A stretch of 64,000 nt of DNA from Microbacterium sp. Clip185 (GCF_028743715.1 NZ_CP117996.1:2294001-2358000); one strand, 5' to 3'; counted from the stretch's first letter, positions 51,309-61,446 are shown. Program-made: numbers and translations. The notes: generated from the sequence alone by a model not told the origin.

Positions 51309-53474
51309 ATGATCTCCGACGTGATGCTCGATGCGGGCCTGGGCGATGCCGACGACGACGACTTCGACGTCACCGACGGCGGTGACACAGAACTGCCCGA
51401 GGCGCGCTATCTCGATCGCGAACTGAGCTGGCTGGCATTCAACCAGCGCGTCCTGGAGCTCGCGGAGGACCCGACGGTCCCGACGCTGGAGCGCGCGAAC
51501 TTCCTCGCCATCTTCGGCAGCAACCTCGACGAGTTCTTCATGGTGCGCGTCGCGGGGCTCAAGCGCCGCATCATCACGGGTCTGGCCGTGCCGACCAACA
51601 TCGGCCGCGCAGCGCAAGACGTCCTCGCCGACATCTCGCGCGACGCCCACGCCCTCCAGCTGCGTCACGCCGAGGCATGGCAGCAGCTCGTGCGCCCCGC
51701 CCTCGCGGAGTCCGGCATCGCGGTGATCGGTTGGGACGACCTCGACGGCGACGACCGCACGCGCCTGTCGGACTACTTCCAGTCGCAGGTGTTCCCGGTG
51801 CTCATGCCTCTCGCGGTGGATCCTGCGCACCCCTTCCCCTACATCTCGGGCCTCTCGCTGAACCTCGCCATCCGCATCCGCAATGCGAAGACCGGCCGCC
51901 AGGAGTTCGCGCGCCTGAAGGTGCCGCCCATGCTGCCCCGGTTCGTCGAGGTCTCGCGCGACGGCGAGCGCGTGCGCTACCTCGCTCTCGAAGACCTCAT
52001 CGCCAACCACCTCTCCGACCTGTTCCCGGGCATGGAGATCCTCGACCACCACGCCTTCCGCCTCACCCGCAACGAAGACATGGTCATCGAAGAGGACGAG
52101 ACCGAGAACCTCATCCAAGCGCTCGAGGCGGAGCTCATGCGCCGACGCTTCGGGCCGCCGATCCGCCTCGAGATCACCGACGACATGGACGAGCTCACCC
52201 TCGATCTGCTGATCAAGGAGCTCGACATCACCGAGCAGGAGGTCTACCGCCTGCCCGGACCGCTGGATCTGCGAGGGCTCTTCGATCTGTCGCGCATCGA
52301 CCGCCCCGATCTGCATTACCCGCCGCACGTCCCCACGACCGCGGTGGCGTTCCAGCCCGGTGACAACAACGAGCGCGCCGACATCTTCGCCGCCATCCGC
52401 AAGGGCGACGTTCTCGTGCACCACCCGTACGAGTCCTTCGCCACCAGCGTGCAGGCCTTCCTCGAGCAGGCGGCGAAAGACCCGCACGTGCTGGCGATCA
52501 AGCAGACGCTGTACCGCACCTCGGGCGACAGCCCCATCGTGCAGGCGCTGATCGACGCCGCCGAGGCCGGCAAGCAGGTGCTGGCGCTCGTCGAGGTCAA
52601 GGCGCGCTTCGACGAGGCGAACAACATCGTTTGGGCCCGCAAGCTCGAGAAGGCCGGCGTGCACGTCGTCTACGGTCTCGTCGGGCTGAAGACGCACTGC
52701 AAACTCGCCCTCGTCATCCGCGAGGAGAACGGCGTGCTGCGCAGCTACTGCCACGTCGGCACCGGCAACTACAACCCGAAGACCAGCCGGATCTACGAGG
52801 ACTTCGGCCTGTTCACCGCGAGTGACGAGGTCGGCCGCGACCTCACCCGCCTGTTCAACGAGTTGAGCGGGTACGCGATCGAGAAGAAGTTCAAGCGTCT
52901 GCTCGTCGCTCCGCTGCACCTGCGCAAGGGTCTCGTCCGCCTCATCGAGCGCGAGCGCAAGCACGCCCTCGACGGCAAGAGCTCGGGCATCCGCATCAAG
53001 GTCAACTCGATGGTCGACGAACAGATCATCGACGCGCTCTATCGCGCCAGTCGCGCCGGGGTGCCCGTGGAGATCTGGGTGCGCGGCATCTGCAGCATCC
53101 GCCCCGGCGTCGAAGGACTGAGCGAGAACATCACGGTGCGCTCCATCCTCGGCCGCTATCTCGAGCACTCGCGGATCTTCGCGTTCGACAACGACGGCGA
53201 CCCGGAGACCTACATCGGCTCGGCCGACATGATGCACCGCAACCTCGATCGTCGCGTCGAGGCGCTCGTGCGCATCACGGCGCCCGCGCAGATCGCCGAG
53301 CTGAGCGAGCTGTTCTCCCTCGCGATGAGCGAGAGAACGAGTTCCTGGTGGCTCGCGGGCGACGGCACCTGGACGCGGCATTCGACCGACGCAGAGGACA
53401 AGGCGCTCGTCGACCTGCAGGACAAGACGATGTTCCAGGTGCAGCGTCGTCGGCGCTCGAGGGCGGTGCGATGA
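51309..53474 (+). CDS. ppk: Polyphosphate kinase 1
   Basis: This 721-residue protein starts at ATG 51309, eight bases after AAGGA. It has a short acidic leader. The N domain starts [20 protein letters not shown]. The catalytic His is in [14 protein letters not shown] (about residue 463), and a second active-site His is in [14 protein letters not shown] (about 642). It reversibly polymerises ATP gamma-phosphate into polyphosphate. It is coupled to the NUDIX gene by ATGA, as ppk1-mutT1 is in mycobacteria. Confidence 0.97.
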   Translation: MISDVMLDAGLGDADDDDFDVTDGGDTELPEARYLDRELSWLAFNQRVLELAEDPTVPTLERANFLAIFGSNLDEFFMVRVAGLKRRIITGLAVPTNIGRAAQDVLADISRDAHALQLRHAEAWQQLVRPALAESGIAVIGWDDLDGDDRTRLSDYFQSQVFPVLMPLAVDPAHPFPYISGLSLNLAIRIRNAKTGRQEFARLKVPPMLPRFVEVSRDGERVRYLALEDLIANHLSDLFPGMEILDHHAFRLTRNEDMVIEEDETENLIQALEAELMRRRFGPPIRLEITDDMDELTLDLLIKELDITEQEVYRLPGPLDLRGLFDLSRIDRPDLHYPPHVPTTAVAFQPGDNNERADIFAAIRKGDVLVHHPYESFATSVQAFLEQAAKDPHVLAIKQTLYRTSGDSPIVQALIDAAEAGKQVLALVEVKARFDEANNIVWARKLEKAGVHVVYGLVGLKTHCKLALVIREENGVLRSYCHVGTGNYNPKTSRIYEDFGLFTASDEVGRDLTRLFNELSGYAIEKKFKRLLVAPLHLRKGLVRLIERERKHALDGKSSGIRIKVNSMVDEQIIDALYRASRAGVPVEIWVRGICSIRPGVEGLSENITVRSILGRYLEHSRIFAFDNDGDPETYIGSADMMHRNLDRRVEALVRITAPAQIAELSELFSLAMSERTSSWWLAGDGTWTRHSTDAEDKALVDLQDKTMFQVQRRRRSRAVR

Positions 53475-54409
53475 CGCACACCGCCGTCTATGCCGCGGGC
53501 GGAATCGTCTGGCGCCGGGTCGAGGACAAGCTGAAGATCCTCCTCATCCATCGCACCCGGTACCGCGACGTCACCCTTCCGAAGGGAAAGGTCGACCCGG
53601 GCGAGGCGCTGGTGGAGACGGCCGTGCGCGAGATCTTCGAGGAGACCGGCATCGCCGTCTCGCTCGGGCTCCCGGTCGGCGTCTCCCGCTACACGCTGCC
53701 CAGTCGGCGCGAGAAGATCGTGCACTACTGGTCGGCGGAGGCCACCGACGCCGCGATCCGCGCATCCGCGTTCGTGCCGAACAAGGAGATCGCGGCCATC
53801 GAGTGGGTGAGCCCGAAGAAGGCGCTCACCTACCTCAGCTACCCGGTCGACGTGGAGATCGTGGAGAACTTCCTCCGCTTCGTCGAGGACGGCGTGCTCG
53901 AGACGTTCCCGATCGTCGTGCTGCGCCACGCGAAGGCCACCCCGCGGGATGAGTGGTCGAACTCGGATGCGTCGCGCCCTCTCACCGCCCGCGGACGCAA
54001 GCAGGCCGAGGCGATCGTCGGACCGCTCACCTCGTTCGGCATCCGCCGAATCGTCTCATCGGATGCGGTTCGCTGCACCGAGACCGTGGCACCGCTGGCC
54101 GCCGCCCTCGGACGCTCCGTCAAGACGAGTGAGCTGATCAGCCAGGACGCGTGGGAGGAGGGCCGCTCCGACGCACGCACGGTCGTCGGCAAGCGGGTGC
54201 GCTCACGAAAGCCCGCCGTGGTGTGCAGCCACGGTCCCGTTCTGCCCGACATCCTGCACGAGCTGGCCCTCGCGACGGGCACGCTGCGGGGCTCTTATCT
54301 CGGCAGCGCCTCCGCGCTCGAGGTCGGAGGGTTCTCGGTGGTGCACCTGTCGCGCACGAACCCCGGTTCCGGAATCGCCGCGATCGAGACGCACCTGCCG
54401 AAGGTCTGA
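53471..54409 (+). CDS. mutT1: NUDIX hydrolase fused to histidine phosphatase (MutT1-like)
   Basis: This 312-residue protein has a complete NUDIX box from G39 to I61: E45, R53-E54, E57-E58 and G60 in the canonical spacing. A SixA-like phosphatase domain follows from about residue 150 ([27 protein letters not shown]). In mycobacteria the same fusion, MutT1, hydrolyses 8-oxo-dGTP and diadenosine polyphosphates. Its fixed place after ppk suggests a role in phosphate-anhydride turnover. Confidence 0.93.
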   Translation: MTHTAVYAAGGIVWRRVEDKLKILLIHRTRYRDVTLPKGKVDPGEALVETAVREIFEETGIAVSLGLPVGVSRYTLPSRREKIVHYWSAEATDAAIRASAFVPNKEIAAIEWVSPKKALTYLSYPVDVEIVENFLRFVEDGVLETFPIVVLRHAKATPRDEWSNSDASRPLTARGRKQAEAIVGPLTSFGIRRIVSSDAVRCTETVAPLAAALGRSVKTSELISQDAWEEGRSDARTVVGKRVRSRKPAVVCSHGPVLPDILHELALATGTLRGSYLGSASALEVGGFSVVHLSRTNPGSGIAAIETHLPKV

Positions 54410-54412
54410 CAC

Positions 54413-54919
54413 GTGCCACGCACCGTCCGCGTGGTGTGGACGACACGAGAACACGCCGACCGTCGAGCGGAGGCCGCGCGTCTGGTGCGTGCCGCCACGG
54501 GGTGCACGCTCCGGCACGGGCCGTGCAGCAGGTGCGGCGGCGACCATGGACGCCCCCGCCTCGAGGAGGGCGGATCCGTCTCCCTCGCCTATGCCGGCGA
54601 CCTCGTGGTGGCGGCACTCGCCGACGACGGCGACATCGGTGTCGACGTCGAGGAAGGATCCGCATCCGCATCGGCGCGAATCGAGCGGTTGGCTCCCGGC
54701 TCGACGCTGCGCGACTGGACGAGGTTCGAGGCGGCGACCAAGGCGGTCGGGGCGGATCTGCGTGACGGCGCCCATCTGCCGGCGGTCGTCGAAGGAGAAG
54801 ACTGGCAGACGGACGTCGCCGGTCGCCTCGTGCACGGCTGGGATGTCGACGCCCCCACCGGGTACGTGATCAGCGTGGCGCGAGCCGCGGCAGCGGCGCC
54901 CGATCGATCCACGAGCTGA
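54413..54919 (+). CDS. Short Sfp-type 4'-phosphopantetheinyl transferase
   Basis: This 168-residue protein has a GTG start. C38-S-R-C-G-G-D-H-G-R-P, then SVSLAY, GVDVE (76-80) and W102-x3-E106-x3-K110 are the ordered motifs of Sfp-type transferases. The Lys and Glu spacing in WTRFEAATK is slightly atypical. At 168 residues it is shorter than usual (about 210-230). It would move phosphopantetheine from CoA onto a carrier Ser. The only carrier in this window is Ser550 of the synthetase ending at 56144. It overlaps the M1 peptidase gene tail to tail by 50 bases. Confidence 0.85.
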   Translation: MPRTVRVVWTTREHADRRAEAARLVRAATGCTLRHGPCSRCGGDHGRPRLEEGGSVSLAYAGDLVVAALADDGDIGVDVEEGSASASARIERLAPGSTLRDWTRFEAATKAVGADLRDGAHLPAVVEGEDWQTDVAGRLVHGWDVDAPTGYVISVARAAAAAPDRSTS

Positions 54920-56147
54920 GCAGCGACGCGGACTCGTCGTCCAGCAGGCGACGGAAGTCGTCGGTGACCACCAGAGCATGCCGGTGGGCCGCGGTCCAGG
55001 AGCGCAGCAGCTCGAAGAACGCCTCATCACCCAGGTGCAGCCGCAGGGCATGCAGAGCGAGAGCGCCGCGCTTGTAGACCCGATCGTCGAAGAGCCGGGC
55101 CGCGCCGGGGTCGGCGATCACCAGATCCTGTGGCTCGGCAGTCAACTGCCGCAGGTGAGCGCGGGCGCACCCGTCCGCGTCCGGTCCGCCCGATGCCTCA
55201 GACCACAGCCACTCGGCGTAGCAGGCGAAGCCTTCGTTGAGCCAGATGTCCTGCCATCGGGCGATACCGACGCTGTTTCCGAACCACTGGTGAGCGAGCT
55301 CGTGCGCCACGAGTCGCTCGCTCGCCGCATCCAGATGGTTCGCGCCGAACACCGCCATTCCCTGCGACTCGAGCGGGATCTCAAGATCGTCAGCGGTCAC
55401 CACGACGCGGTACCCGCTCTGCGGGTATGGGCCGAACCGCTCGCCGAACGCCGCGATCATCCGCGGGAGATCGGCGAATGCGGCAGCGGCCGGAGCCGTC
55501 AGGGCGGCGGGCGCCCAGAGCTCCACCGGTACGGGAGCGTCGATCTCGGTGCGCCCGTAACGGCCGACGTGCACCGCCGCCAGATACGTCGCGGTGGGCA
55601 CATCGCAGACGTACTCCACGACCCGACGGCGTCCCTGCGTCTGATCGAGGATGCGGGTGCCCACCGCGACGGCCGTGTACTCCCGATCGGTGGCGATCCT
55701 CATCCGCATCCGGGCACGATTGTCGGGGCGGTCGTTGCAGGGGAACCAGGTCGCAGCCCCCGTCGGCTGGTTCGCCACGAGCGCCCCGTCGGTCAGCTCC
55801 TCCCAGCCGATGGCGCCCCACGGCGAGCGTCTCGGCGCGGGCGATCCCTCGTAACGCACCTCGATCGTGAACGTCTCCCCTGCCGCGACGTCGCGACCGA
55901 ACCCGATCTGCAGGTGCTGCGCGCTCTGGCGCTGCACGGCCGGGCTCACGCCGTCGACGCGGACCCTGGTGGCCCGCATCCCGATGAGGTCCAGGCTCAC
56001 GCCGCGCAGGTCGATCGATGCGGTCGCCTCGATCGTCGCGGTACCGCTCAGACGGTTGGTGCGCACACGGTAATCGAGGTCGAGGCGGTAGGAGGCGACG
56101 TCGTACGAGACATCACCACTGCGTGGAGCGTAGGCGTCGCCGCTCAC
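54870..56147 (-). CDS. M1-family zinc metallopeptidase, candidate polymer hydrolase
   Basis: I choose GTG 56147, which overlaps the synthetase TGA (GTGA). An upstream GTG at 56186 lies inside the synthetase. It has 425 residues. Zinc motif HELAHQWFG lies at about residue 280, with third ligand Glu in NEGFACYAE. The exopeptidase GAMEN motif is not clear, and QGMAVFG is in its place. No signal peptide is evident. In Streptomyces a peptidase that degrades epsilon-poly-lysine is encoded beside the polylysine synthetase. The same layout here suggests hydrolysis of the product. Confidence 0.88.
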   Translation of the reverse strand: MSGDAYAPRSGDVSYDVASYRLDLDYRVRTNRLSGTATIEATASIDLRGVSLDLIGMRATRVRVDGVSPAVQRQSAQHLQIGFGRDVAAGETFTIEVRYEGSPAPRRSPWGAIGWEELTDGALVANQPTGAATWFPCNDRPDNRARMRMRIATDREYTAVAVGTRILDQTQGRRRVVEYVCDVPTATYLAAVHVGRYGRTEIDAPVPVELWAPAALTAPAAAAFADLPRMIAAFGERFGPYPQSGYRVVVTADDLEIPLESQGMAVFGANHLDAASERLVAHELAHQWFGNSVGIARWQDIWLNEGFACYAEWLWSEASGGPDADGCARAHLRQLTAEPQDLVIADPGAARLFDDRVYKRGALALHALRLHLGDEAFFELLRSWTAAHRHALVVTDDFRRLLDDESASLLSSWIDRAPLPRLAPR

Positions 56148-59100
56148 GAGGTGGACTGGTAGGGACGCACCTTCACCGCGCGCCACGGGCCGATGGGGTT
56201 GCCGCTCCAGCGGGTGCCGACGGGCACCGTCTCGCCGCGCATCACGAGGGACGCGGGCCCGACAGTCGCATCGGCGCCGATGACGGCAGCAGGCAGGATC
56301 ACGCTGTGCGGACCCAGCGTCGCGCCGGGGGCGAGCTCTACGGTGTCCATGCTCATGATTCGATCATGGAACAGGTGGGTCTGCACGACGCACCCTCGGT
56401 TGACCGTCGCTCCATCGCCGAGGGTGACCAGATCGGGTTCCGGGAGCCAGTACGAATCGCACCACACTCCCGTGCCGATGCGCGCCCCCATCGCCCGCAA
56501 CCACACCGCCAGGGCGGGTGTGCCGACGGCCCCACGTGCGAACCACATCGCCGCGACCATCTCGGTGAACGTGTCGACGACCTCCGTGCGCCAGACGAAG
56601 CTCGACCACAGCGGCTGTTCACCAGCGCGGATGGGGCCGACGATCGTCCACTTGGCGACGACCGTGACCGCTGCCGCCACGGCGCCCGCCGCCAACAGAA
56701 CGACCCCCGACAGCAGGAGCGCCCCCAGCCAGCCGAGCCAGCTCGTGAGTGCGGCGAGCGCGAACAGCACCGACAGCCCGATCGCGCAGGTCACGACCAC
56801 GGGGACGAACCGGCAGAGCTCCCACAGCGCTCGCGCGAGGCGCAATCCCGGCGTCGGGCGGTAGGTGCGCGACTCATCGGCTTCGGTGACGGCGCGGCGT
56901 AGCCGCACGGCGGGTGAGCCCAGCCACGAGGATCCGGGCTTCGCCTTGCGCGGCGCTGAGGAGAGCACGGCCACCAGCCCGTCGCGCGGCACGCGGTGGC
57001 CCGGCGCCGCCATCCCGGAGTTGCCGAGGAAGGCGCGCTTGCCGATGCGGACCGCGCCCAACCGCATCCACCCGGCGTGCAGTTCGTAGGAGGCCACCAT
57101 CGTGTCGTCGGCCAGGAACGCGCCGTCCTCGATCCGGGTCAGCGACGGCAGCAGAAGCACCGTCGACGCCTCGACGTCGCGCCCGACGCGGGCGCCCAGC
57201 ATCCGGAGCCAGACGGGTGTGAACAGGCTCGAGTACAGCGGGAAGAGGATGGTGCGCGATGCGTCCAGAAGGCGCTCGATCGTCCACGCCTGCCACGCCA
57301 CCCGGCTGCGCACGGGGTACGTGCCCTCGACGAGTCCGATCGAGAGCAGGCGCACCGCGACCACGACGACGCCGGCGAGCACGAGACCGCACACGAGCAC
57401 AGCGGGCACGAGCCAGACCATTGCCGCACCGAAGGCGGCGGACAACGACGAGGCGCCCCGCACACCGACGGCCAGGACGACCGCACCGCAGAGGATGGCG
57501 AACACCGGGAGCACGGCGAGTGCCAGTGCCGATGCGCCGTACGCCCACATCCAGCGGTGCGGAGTCGGCGGCCGCTCTGCGGGCCAGTCTTCCGCGACCG
57601 CACCGACACGGACCGCGGGAGAGCCCGCCCAGGTCTGCGCCGCACGAACCCGCCCGAACACGGCAGAGCCGGGAGCGATCTCGGCGCGCTGGCCGATGCG
57701 CGTGCCGGGGGCGAGGGTACTGCGTGCGCCGACGGTGGCCGCGGCGCCGATGCGGATGGCACCGACGCGCAACAGGTCGCCGTCGATCCAGTAGCCGCGC
57801 AGGTCCACCTCCGGCTCGATCGACGCTCCGTCGCCCACCTCCAGCATCCCGGTGACGGGAGGCAGCGTGTGCAGATCGACGTCACGACCGATCCGGGCCC
57901 CCAGCGCCCGCGCGTAGTAGGTGATCCAGGGCGCACCGGCGAGGCCGACCGCATCCACTTGCTCCGCGATCTGCTCCGCCAGCCACACGCGCAGATGCAC
58001 CGCTCCCCCTCGCGGATAGTCTCCCGGGCGCAGACCCGCGAGCAGGATGCGGGCGGATGCGGCGGCGAGCGCCATTCGCCCGAACGGCGTCGCGAACAGA
58101 AGCCACCCGACGACGAGCAGCCAGGCCGGCGCCGTCGGAAGGGCACCGAAGCCGGGGAAGAGGCTGAGGACCGTGCCTGCGGTGAGGATGTAGAGCAGCC
58201 ACCGCACGCCGGAGAGGATGAACAACGGCGCTCCCGCCAGCGTCTGCAGCCACTGCGTCGCCCGCGGCGTCGGCTCGGGACGCCGGTAGTCGCCGCTCAC
58301 CGCGTCGGGGAGGAAGGGTCCGAGGGCCTTGGCCATGGTCGACAGGCGCGGCATGTCGTAGATATCGGCAACGGCGAACTCCGGCACGCGCGCACGGATG
58401 CGGGAGACCAGCTGGGCCGCGGCCAGCGAACCACCCCCGAGGTCGAAGAAGTCCGCCTTCGGCCCCGGCACCGGAACACCCAGCACTGCCTGCCATTGCT
58501 CGGCCAGCCAAGCCTCCGCGGGATCGAGCCCCGACGGCGGCGTCTCGACGCCCGGCAGGGGCCACGGCAACCCGGCCCGGTCGACCTTGCCCGATGTGCG
58601 CACGGGTAACTCGTCGACGACGGCGAGAAGCGGCACGATCGCCGCCGGAAGGCTCTCCGCCAGCCGCGCCCTCGCCTCGGCGCGGTCGAGCTCGACCCCC
58701 GGCTCCAGAACGAGGTAGCCCACCAGGACCGAGACAGCCGCCTCGCTCTGCCGCACCGCGGCGGCCGCGGCATGCACGCCGGGAAGCTCCTGCAGCGCGG
58801 ACTCGACCTCGCCCAGCTCGATCCGCCGTCCGCCGACCTTCACCTGGTCGTCGGCACGCCCCTGGAAGACGAGGCCCGCACTCTCGAAGCGGACCAGGTC
58901 ACCGGAGCGGTACGCACGCTCCCACCCCAGCGAGGGCATCGGCGCGTACTTCTCCGCATCCTTCAGCGGATCGAGATAGCGGGCCAGGCCGACACCACCG
59001 ATGATGAGCTCCCCGACCTCGCCCTCGGCCACGCGGGCGCCGTCAGCATCCACCACCGCGAGCACCCACCCGTCCAGAGGCAGGCCGATCCGCACGGGGG

Positions 59101-60076
59101 CCGATCCGTCCATGAGAGAGCCGCACGCCACCACGGTCGCCTCGGTCGGGCCATACGTGTTCCACACCTCGCGGCCCTCGGACTGCAGGCGCGCGGCGAG
59201 TTCGGGCGGGCACGCCTCGCCGCCGAAGATGAGCAGCCGGACGTTCTCGATCGCCTCCGCGGGCCACATCCCCGCGAGTGTCGGCACCGTCGAAACCACG
59301 GTGATGCCCTGACGGATCAACCACGGCGCGAGATCCTCCCCCGAGCGCACGAGCGAGCGAGGCGCCGGCACGAGGCAGGCGCCGTGCCGCCACGCCAGCC
59401 ACATCTCTTCACAGGATGCGTCGAAGGCGACCGAGAGGCCCGCCAGCACCCGATCGCCCGGTCCGAGGGGTGCATCCTGGAGGAACATGCGCGCCTCGGC
59501 ATCCACGAACGCCGCGGCTGACCGGTGGCTCACCGCCACCCCCTTCGGCACACCTGTCGAGCCGGAGGTGAAGATGATCCAGGCATCATCCTCGACCGTC
59601 ACCTCAGGAACCGCGTCGAAGGCGCGCGTCGACGGATGCGGGGCATCCCCGCCGTGGAGTTCGGTCGCCGGCGCCGACCCGCCCGCAGGCACGTACACAC
59701 CTCCGGCACCGATCACACCGGCGACCCGCGCCTCCCCGAAAACGAGCCGCGCTCGTTCGTCGGGATCGTCCGCGTCGACCGGCACGTACGCTGCTCCCGC
59801 GACCAGCACCCCGAGGATCGCGACGTACAGATCCTTCGATCCCGAGGGCATGCGTACACCCACCCGGTCGCCGCGGCGGACGCCCGCGGCGAGCAGGCGG
59901 GCGGCGGTGCGGCTGACGTGCGCAAGAAGCTCCGCGTAGCTGAGGGCTCCCGAGCCGTCGTCGATCGCCGATGCCTCGGGGTGGCGCCGTGCACTTTCGC
60001 GCAGGATGTCCACCAGGGTGCGGGGCGACGGCGCCGCGGCGGACCGGTCCAGGACGACCTGAGATTCGGAGAGCAT
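56144..60076 (-). CDS. Pls-type single-module NRPS with membrane acyltransferase-like C-terminus
   Basis: This 1310-residue protein starts at ATG 60076. The adenylation domain (about 20-505) has IIFTSGSTGVPKGVAVSH (168-185), YGPTEATV, YRSGDL and catalytic K497 in TSGKVDR. Substrate-pocket D219 lies in FDASCEEMW. The carrier domain has Ser550 in FDLGGGSLAAA. From about 615 on, membrane helices alternate with left-handed beta-helix repeats (for example TRIGQRAEIAPGSAVFGRV), with no condensation or thioesterase domain. This is the epsilon-poly-lysine synthetase (Pls) plan, in which the C-terminal domains form isopeptide bonds. A basic amino acid substrate is inferred from E223/E224 near D219. 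Confidence 0.9.
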   Translation of the reverse strand: MLSESQVVLDRSAAAPSPRTLVDILRESARRHPEASAIDDGSGALSYAELLAHVSRTAARLLAAGVRRGDRVGVRMPSGSKDLYVAILGVLVAGAAYVPVDADDPDERARLVFGEARVAGVIGAGGVYVPAGGSAPATELHGGDAPHPSTRAFDAVPEVTVEDDAWIIFTSGSTGVPKGVAVSHRSAAAFVDAEARMFLQDAPLGPGDRVLAGLSVAFDASCEEMWLAWRHGACLVPAPRSLVRSGEDLAPWLIRQGITVVSTVPTLAGMWPAEAIENVRLLIFGGEACPPELAARLQSEGREVWNTYGPTEATVVACGSLMDGSAPVRIGLPLDGWVLAVVDADGARVAEGEVGELIIGGVGLARYLDPLKDAEKYAPMPSLGWERAYRSGDLVRFESAGLVFQGRADDQVKVGGRRIELGEVESALQELPGVHAAAAAVRQSEAAVSVLVGYLVLEPGVELDRAEARARLAESLPAAIVPLLAVVDELPVRTSGKVDRAGLPWPLPGVETPPSGLDPAEAWLAEQWQAVLGVPVPGPKADFFDLGGGSLAAAQLVSRIRARVPEFAVADIYDMPRLSTMAKALGPFLPDAVSGDYRRPEPTPRATQWLQTLAGAPLFILSGVRWLLYILTAGTVLSLFPGFGALPTAPAWLLVVGWLLFATPFGRMALAAASARILLAGLRPGDYPRGGAVHLRVWLAEQIAEQVDAVGLAGAPWITYYARALGARIGRDVDLHTLPPVTGMLEVGDGASIEPEVDLRGYWIDGDLLRVGAIRIGAAATVGARSTLAPGTRIGQRAEIAPGSAVFGRVRAAQTWAGSPAVRVGAVAEDWPAERPPTPHRWMWAYGASALALAVLPVFAILCGAVVLAVGVRGASSLSAAFGAAMVWLVPAVLVCGLVLAGVVVVAVRLLSIGLVEGTYPVRSRVAWQAWTIERLLDASRTILFPLYSSLFTPVWLRMLGARVGRDVEASTVLLLPSLTRIEDGAFLADDTMVASYELHAGWMRLGAVRIGKRAFLGNSGMAAPGHRVPRDGLVAVLSSAPRKAKPGSSWLGSPAVRLRRAVTEADESRTYRPTPGLRLARALWELCRFVPVVVTCAIGLSVLFALAALTSWLGWLGALLLSGVVLLAAGAVAAAVTVVAKWTIVGPIRAGEQPLWSSFVWRTEVVDTFTEMVAAMWFARGAVGTPALAVWLRAMGARIGTGVWCDSYWLPEPDLVTLGDGATVNRGCVVQTHLFHDRIMSMDTVELAPGATLGPHSVILPAAVIGADATVGPASLVMRGETVPVGTRWSGNPIGPWRAVKVRPYQSTS

Positions 60077-60093
60077 GCGCCGAAAGTAGGGAC

Positions 60094-60104
60094 CGCGGGT
60101 GAAC
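60094..60104 (-). promoter_or_regulatory. PHO half-site before the synthetase gene
   Basis: On the reverse strand GTTCACCCGCG (60104-60094) matches one PHO repeat unit 17-27 bases before the ATG. The adjacent upstream unit is poor. It faces away from the full site of pstS. Confidence 0.35.
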
Positions 60105-60149
60105 GGATGGTGTCGCCGCGCGCTCGTGAGAGCGCATCCGCCTCGCTCC

Positions 60150-60171
60150 GTTCACCTTCCGTTCACCCGCA
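60150..60171 (+). promoter_or_regulatory. PHO box of the pst operon
   Basis: The two exact direct repeats GTTCACCTTCC (60150-60160) and GTTCACCCGCA (60161-60171) have an 11-base period. They match the Streptomyces/mycobacterial consensus. TAGCGT at 60199-60204 is a possible -10. Confidence 0.85.
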
Positions 60172-60257
60172 CAGCGGACGCTGGTAAACGCACCTGCTTA
60201 GCGTCTTCGGCGAGCCCTGCACCGGGCCCGTAACCCTGACACGTGAAGGATTTCACA

Positions 60258-61370
60258 GTGAAGATCACCCGTATCGCCCAGGTGGGCGCCATCGCCGCGA
60301 TCGCGGCACTCGCGCTCGCCGGCTGTGCCGCGAACGAGGCACCCGCCGGCACCGAGAGCTCCGCCGGCGCCGAGTCGACGCTGCCCACCGGTCTCTCCGG
60401 CACCCTGAACGGTTCCGGCGCCACGTCGCAGCAGGTCGCCATCCAGTCCTGGACGCAGCTGCTGCAGACGGCCAACGCCGACCTCACCGTCAACTACGAC
60501 CCGCAGGGTTCGGGCACCGGCCGCGAGTCGTTCCAGTCGGGCGCCGTGCAGTTCGCCGGCTCCGACCGCGCGTTCAAGAAGGACGAGATCACCGCCGGGC
60601 CGTTCAGCGCCTGCGCCCCCGACTCGGGCCTCGTCGAGATCCCGGCCTACGTGTCGCCGATCGCGATCATCTTCAACGTCGAGGGCGTCAAGGAGCTCAA
60701 CCTCGACCCCGCCACGATCGCGGGCATCTTCGCCGGCACGATCACCAACTGGAACGACCCGGCCATCGCCGCGACCAACAAGGACGCGAAGCTGCCCGAC
60801 CTGGCGATCACGCCCGTGCATCGCTCGGACAAGTCGGGCACGACCGGCAACTTCACCGACTACCTCTCCAAGACCGACGCCGCAGGCTGGACGTACGGCT
60901 CCGTCGAGGAGTGGCCGATCGCCGGCGGTGAGGCTGCCCAGGGCACCTCGGGCGTCGTCAACGCGGTCAAGGGCGGCAACGGCACGATCGGCTACGCCGA
61001 CTCGTCGCAGGCCGCGGACATCTCGTCGGTCGCCGTCAAGGTGGGCGACGACTTCGTCAAGCACTCCGCTGAGGGTGCCGCGACGGCCGTCGACGCATCT
61101 CCGTTCGAGGACGGCCGCGGCGACAACGACCTCGCCATCACGATCGACCGCACCACGACCGAGGCCGGCGCCTACCCCGTCGTTCTCATCAGCTACCTGA
61201 TCGGTTGCGAGAAGTACACCGACGCCGCTGCGGCGAAGCTCGTCCAGGGCTTCTTCACGACGGCGATCAGCGAAGAGGGCCAGGAGGCCGCTGCCAAGAA
61301 CGCCGGCAGCGCCCCCATCTCCGACACGCTGCGCGAGCGCGCTCAGAAGGCCATCGACGCCATCTCCTGA
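60258..61370 (+). CDS. pstS: Phosphate-binding lipoprotein PstS
   Basis: I choose GTG 60258, seven bases after AAGGA, over GTG 60243. It has 370 residues. The lipobox ALAGC gives acyl-Cys23. Phosphate-binding segments GSGATSQQ, DPQGSGTGRESF, RSDKSGTTGNF and the substrate-side GSD are present. It delivers phosphate to PstCA at the outer face of the membrane. A hairpin follows before pstC, so PstS is probably made in excess over the permease. Confidence 0.96.
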   Translation: MKITRIAQVGAIAAIAALALAGCAANEAPAGTESSAGAESTLPTGLSGTLNGSGATSQQVAIQSWTQLLQTANADLTVNYDPQGSGTGRESFQSGAVQFAGSDRAFKKDEITAGPFSACAPDSGLVEIPAYVSPIAIIFNVEGVKELNLDPATIAGIFAGTITNWNDPAIAATNKDAKLPDLAITPVHRSDKSGTTGNFTDYLSKTDAAGWTYGSVEEWPIAGGEAAQGTSGVVNAVKGGNGTIGYADSSQAADISSVAVKVGDDFVKHSAEGAATAVDASPFEDGRGDNDLAITIDRTTTEAGAYPVVLISYLIGCEKYTDAAAAKLVQGFFTTAISEEGQEAAAKNAGSAPISDTLRERAQKAIDAIS

Positions 61371-61377
61371 CACGCAC

Positions 61378-61409
61378 AGAGCGGCCCCGGGTTCTCCCGG
61401 GGCCGCTCT
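61378..61409 (+). terminator. Hairpin between pstS and pstC
   Basis: A 14-base perfect stem (AGAGCGGCCCCGGG at 61378-61391 with 61396-61409) has a TTCT loop. There is no long T-run. It is likely a partial terminator or mRNA stabiliser that sets pstS above pstCAB. Confidence 0.8.
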
Positions 61410-61446
61410 GGCCCGTCCTGACCCGAACACGACGAGAAAGCGATAG

